From an uncultured Eudoraea sp. (GTDB lineage: Bacteria > Bacteroidota > Bacteroidia > Flavobacteriales > Flavobacteriaceae): a stretch of 64,000 bases of DNA. The notes under the pieces were generated by a model. That model ran no database searches. It was not told where the DNA came from and was given only the letters and a program-made list of their open reading frames with translations. The position numbers and the translations under genes were made by a program. The stretch is from positions 1 through 64,000 of the forward strand of contig NZ_CAMYOM010000034.1 of the NCBI RefSeq assembly GCF_947260015.1. The letters are read 5' to 3'. Position 1 is the first letter of the stretch, and each line of letters starts with the position of its first letter. Of the stretch, positions 62,506 through 64,000 are shown piece after piece.

Positions 62506-62510
62506 AAAAA

Positions 62511-63701
62511 TTAAGAAATTACTCCGGAACCTATAAGCTCATTTTCAATATACCAGGCTGCGAATTGTCCTTCGGTTATGGCCGATTGCTTTTCTTCGAA
62601 ATCAACATAAAGTCCGGCATCAACCTTGTATAATTTGGCTTTTTGGAGTGGTTGCCTATATCGTATCCTGGCCCGGACATCCATAGAATCATCTACCTTA
62701 AGACTTAGGTCGGGTCTAATCCAATGTAATTCATCATTCTTTATAAATAATGTTCGTCTGAAAAGCCCGGGGTGGGTTTTCCCCTGTCCCGTAAAAATAA
62801 TATTTTCCGATACATCAGTTTCTATGACGAATAAAGGCTCAGGGGTACCTCCTACATCAAGACCTTTTCTCTGTCCTTTGGTAAAGTAATGAGCACCCTG
62901 ATGCTGGCCTACCACTTTGCCATCGGAAATTTCATAAACCGGTTTTTGAGCATAAAAGGCCAATTCCTCAAATTTATTCTTAAATACCGGAACTGTTCGA
63001 AGGTATTGGGGCACATCATTCGGTACTTCCACTATGGGCCCGTTTTTTGGCTTTAACTTTTGCTGTAAAAAATCGGGTAAGCGTACTTTTCCAATAAAGC
63101 AAAGTCCCTGGGAATCTTTTTTATCGGCAGTAATTAAATCATTATCAAAAGCGATCTTCCTTACCTGTGGTTTTGTCAACTCCCCAATTGGGAAAAGTGT
63201 TTTCGACAACTGGTCCTGGGACAGCTGACATAAAAAGTAGGATTGATCTTTGTTATCATCTACCCCTGACAATAGCCTGTAAGTAGCAGACCCATCGGAA
63301 TTCAAAATTTCCCCTTTTCTACAATAGTGTCCTGTAGCTACATAATCTGCACCCAATTGAATAGCAATCTTTAGGAAAACATCAAACTTAATTTCCCGGT
63401 TGCACAATACATCAGGATTGGGGGTTCTTCCTTTTTCGTACTCCCGAAACATATAATCTACAATACGTTCCTTGTATTCTTTGCTCAAATCTACCGTTTG
63501 AAAAGGTATTCCCAACTTTTCAGCAACTATCAATGCATCATTACTATCTTCCAACCATGGACATTCTTTGGAAATGGTCACAGAATCGTCATGCCAGTTT
63601 TTCATAAAAAGGCCGATTACTTCATATCCCTGATCTTGCAACAGATATGCTGCTACACTAGAGTCTACCCCTCCTGAAAGTCCTACAACTACTTTTTTCA
63701 T
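62511..63701 (-). CDS. mnmA: tRNA-specific 2-thiouridylase MnmA
   Basis: MnmA puts sulfur at position 2 of U34 in tRNA-Lys, Glu and Gln. The 396-residue protein has the PP-loop '[15 protein letters not shown]' at the start, catalytic Cys in '[13 protein letters not shown]' near residue 105 and in 'QGLCFIGK' near residue 205, and the C-terminal 'RIRYRQP' barrel. ATG 63701 is used: nine codons upstream in frame are not family sequence and lie within the promoter area. A TATTTTTG box is close upstream. Confidence 0.95.
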   Translation of the reverse strand: MKKVVVGLSGGVDSSVAAYLLQDQGYEVIGLFMKNWHDDSVTISKECPWLEDSNDALIVAEKLGIPFQTVDLSKEYKERIVDYMFREYEKGRTPNPDVLCNREIKFDVFLKIAIQLGADYVATGHYCRKGEILNSDGSATYRLLSGVDDNKDQSYFLCQLSQDQLSKTLFPIGELTKPQVRKIAFDNDLITADKKDSQGLCFIGKVRLPDFLQQKLKPKNGPIVEVPNDVPQYLRTVPVFKNKFEELAFYAQKPVYEISDGKVVGQHQGAHYFTKGQRKGLDVGGTPEPLFVIETDVSENIIFTGQGKTHPGLFRRTLFIKNDELHWIRPDLSLKVDDSMDVRARIRYRQPLQKAKLYKVDAGLYVDFEEKQSAITEGQFAAWYIENELIGSGVIS

Positions 63702-63717
63702 ACCTACCAAAGAGCAG

Positions 63718-63725
63718 CAAAAATA
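63718..63725 (-). promoter_or_regulatory. -7 box of mnmA
   Basis: On the minus strand TATTTTTG matches TAnnTTTG, 17 bp before the ATG, giving a leader of about 10 nt. Only a weak TTAG lies 22 bp further upstream. Confidence 0.45.
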
Positions 63726-63848
63726 CAAAATTTGATTAGTATTCGGGCTAAGTCGAAAAGACTAAACACTAAAGGATAACACGAAGGCGTTGCTGTAACA
63801 ATTTTAAGTCCAATGTTTATGAATATTTTCAAAATTCAACAAATCATA

Positions 63849-64000
63849 AATATTTAGCAATTACCCCGGAAGGCTCCACCATCATCTTAGCAATGGCAAT
63901 CCTTGCTCTCAGGATATTTCAGATGAAGCAACAACCAACACCCTGGAAAGTGACAATAATACATTTTCATTATCATCTGGTCTAATTACAATTAGCAATG
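63849..64000 (+). pseudogene. Partial, probably degraded repeat-rich surface protein
   Basis: From about 63885 to the right edge one plus frame reads 'LSNGN', 'QDISDEATTNTLESDNNTF' and 'SLSSGLITISN', the style of flavobacterial repeat proteins with 'L-ISNGN-VDIS' units. This frame has no ATG, GTG or TTG after its last stop near 63848. A preceding stretch 'ITPEGSTIIL' that would join it naturally lies in another frame, with the switch near 63885. So this is either a broken gene or the remains of a larger one that continues beyond the window. The 150 bp between mnmA and here show no gene. Confidence 0.4.

Noticed and set aside
63790-63800. Third TGTAACA motif near the right edge
   Set aside because: The bases after it do not continue the motif seen before the ECF genes, and no ECF gene follows.
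1-64000. CRISPR arrays, insertion sequences, tRNA or rRNA genes
   Set aside because: I read both strands for spaced direct repeats, transposase motifs and tRNA-like ends and found none.

Overview
The window is a 64 kb stretch of an AT-rich (GC clearly below 45% by eye) chromosome from a member of the Bacteroidota, most likely a Flavobacteriaceae species. Four things support this. Promoters with a TAnnTTTG -7 box and a TTG -33 box sit upstream of several genes. Shine-Dalgarno sequences are almost absent. Many families are typical of flavobacteria (head-GIN/DUF2807, DUF3822, UMF1-type MFS, DnaX without zinc cysteines, TMEM220). Short lipoprotein signals are common. I cannot name a genus. There are no tRNAs, no rRNA, no insertion sequence and no CRISPR array. 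The only RNA gene I see is rnpB (RNase P RNA, minus strand, about 9627-9943).

Layout. 1-2.8 kb: end of a sugar-nucleotide reductase, phhB, yebC, a lipocalin-like lipoprotein and an acyltransferase. 2.8-7.5 kb (minus): RecD-like helicase, DUF4126, kdsB, a HAD phosphatase and kdnB, which points to an amino-Kdo (Kdo8N) type of lipopolysaccharide sugar. 7.5-9.6 kb (plus): a pseudopilin-like protein, a DUF3822 protein and rsmD. 9.6-12 kb: rnpB and dnaX. 12-18.8 kb (minus): a complete ebo cluster, eboA-B-C-D-E-F, followed by a TMEM220 gene. 19-23.7 kb: miaE, and the operon pdxH-sixA-ppk1-ppx for polyphosphate. 23.8-27 kb (minus): pyrR-pyrB-STAS-like-DUF3291-rnz. 27-33 kb: rpsA, a LysM protein, cmk and lon.

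33-36 kb (plus): an ECF sigma factor, its membrane anti-sigma factor, and two exported beta-repeat proteins. 36-46.3 kb (minus): an MFS permease, an M48 lipoprotein peptidase, a GH31 alpha-glucosidase and a GlgE-pathway operon (glgE-maltokinase-glgB). 46.5-55.7 kb: a collagen-like lipoprotein, an exported MsrB, lpdA, aroQ, xerD, a second ECF sigma factor with a four-helix membrane partner, an acyltransferase, a Nudix hydrolase, a lipoprotein cyclophilin and a TRIC-like channel. 56-61.5 kb (plus): two paralogous TPR proteins, a SCO protein and an SMP-30 family lipoprotein. 61.5-63.7 kb (minus): a nitronate monooxygenase-like protein and mnmA. The right end holds a degraded or truncated piece of a repeat-rich surface protein.

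Most notable points: (1) the ebo cluster, in which EboD carries motifs of C7 sugar-phosphate cyclases rather than of true dehydroquinate synthase; (2) a shared TGTAACAnTCC motif upstream of both ECF sigma genes; (3) a GlgE that starts with GTG and lacks about 50 N-terminal residues; (4) the kdsB-HAD-kdnB set; (5) a pseudopilin-like / DUF3822 pair; (6) a STAS-like protein inside the pyrimidine operon. None of these is proven to be a new system from sequence alone.
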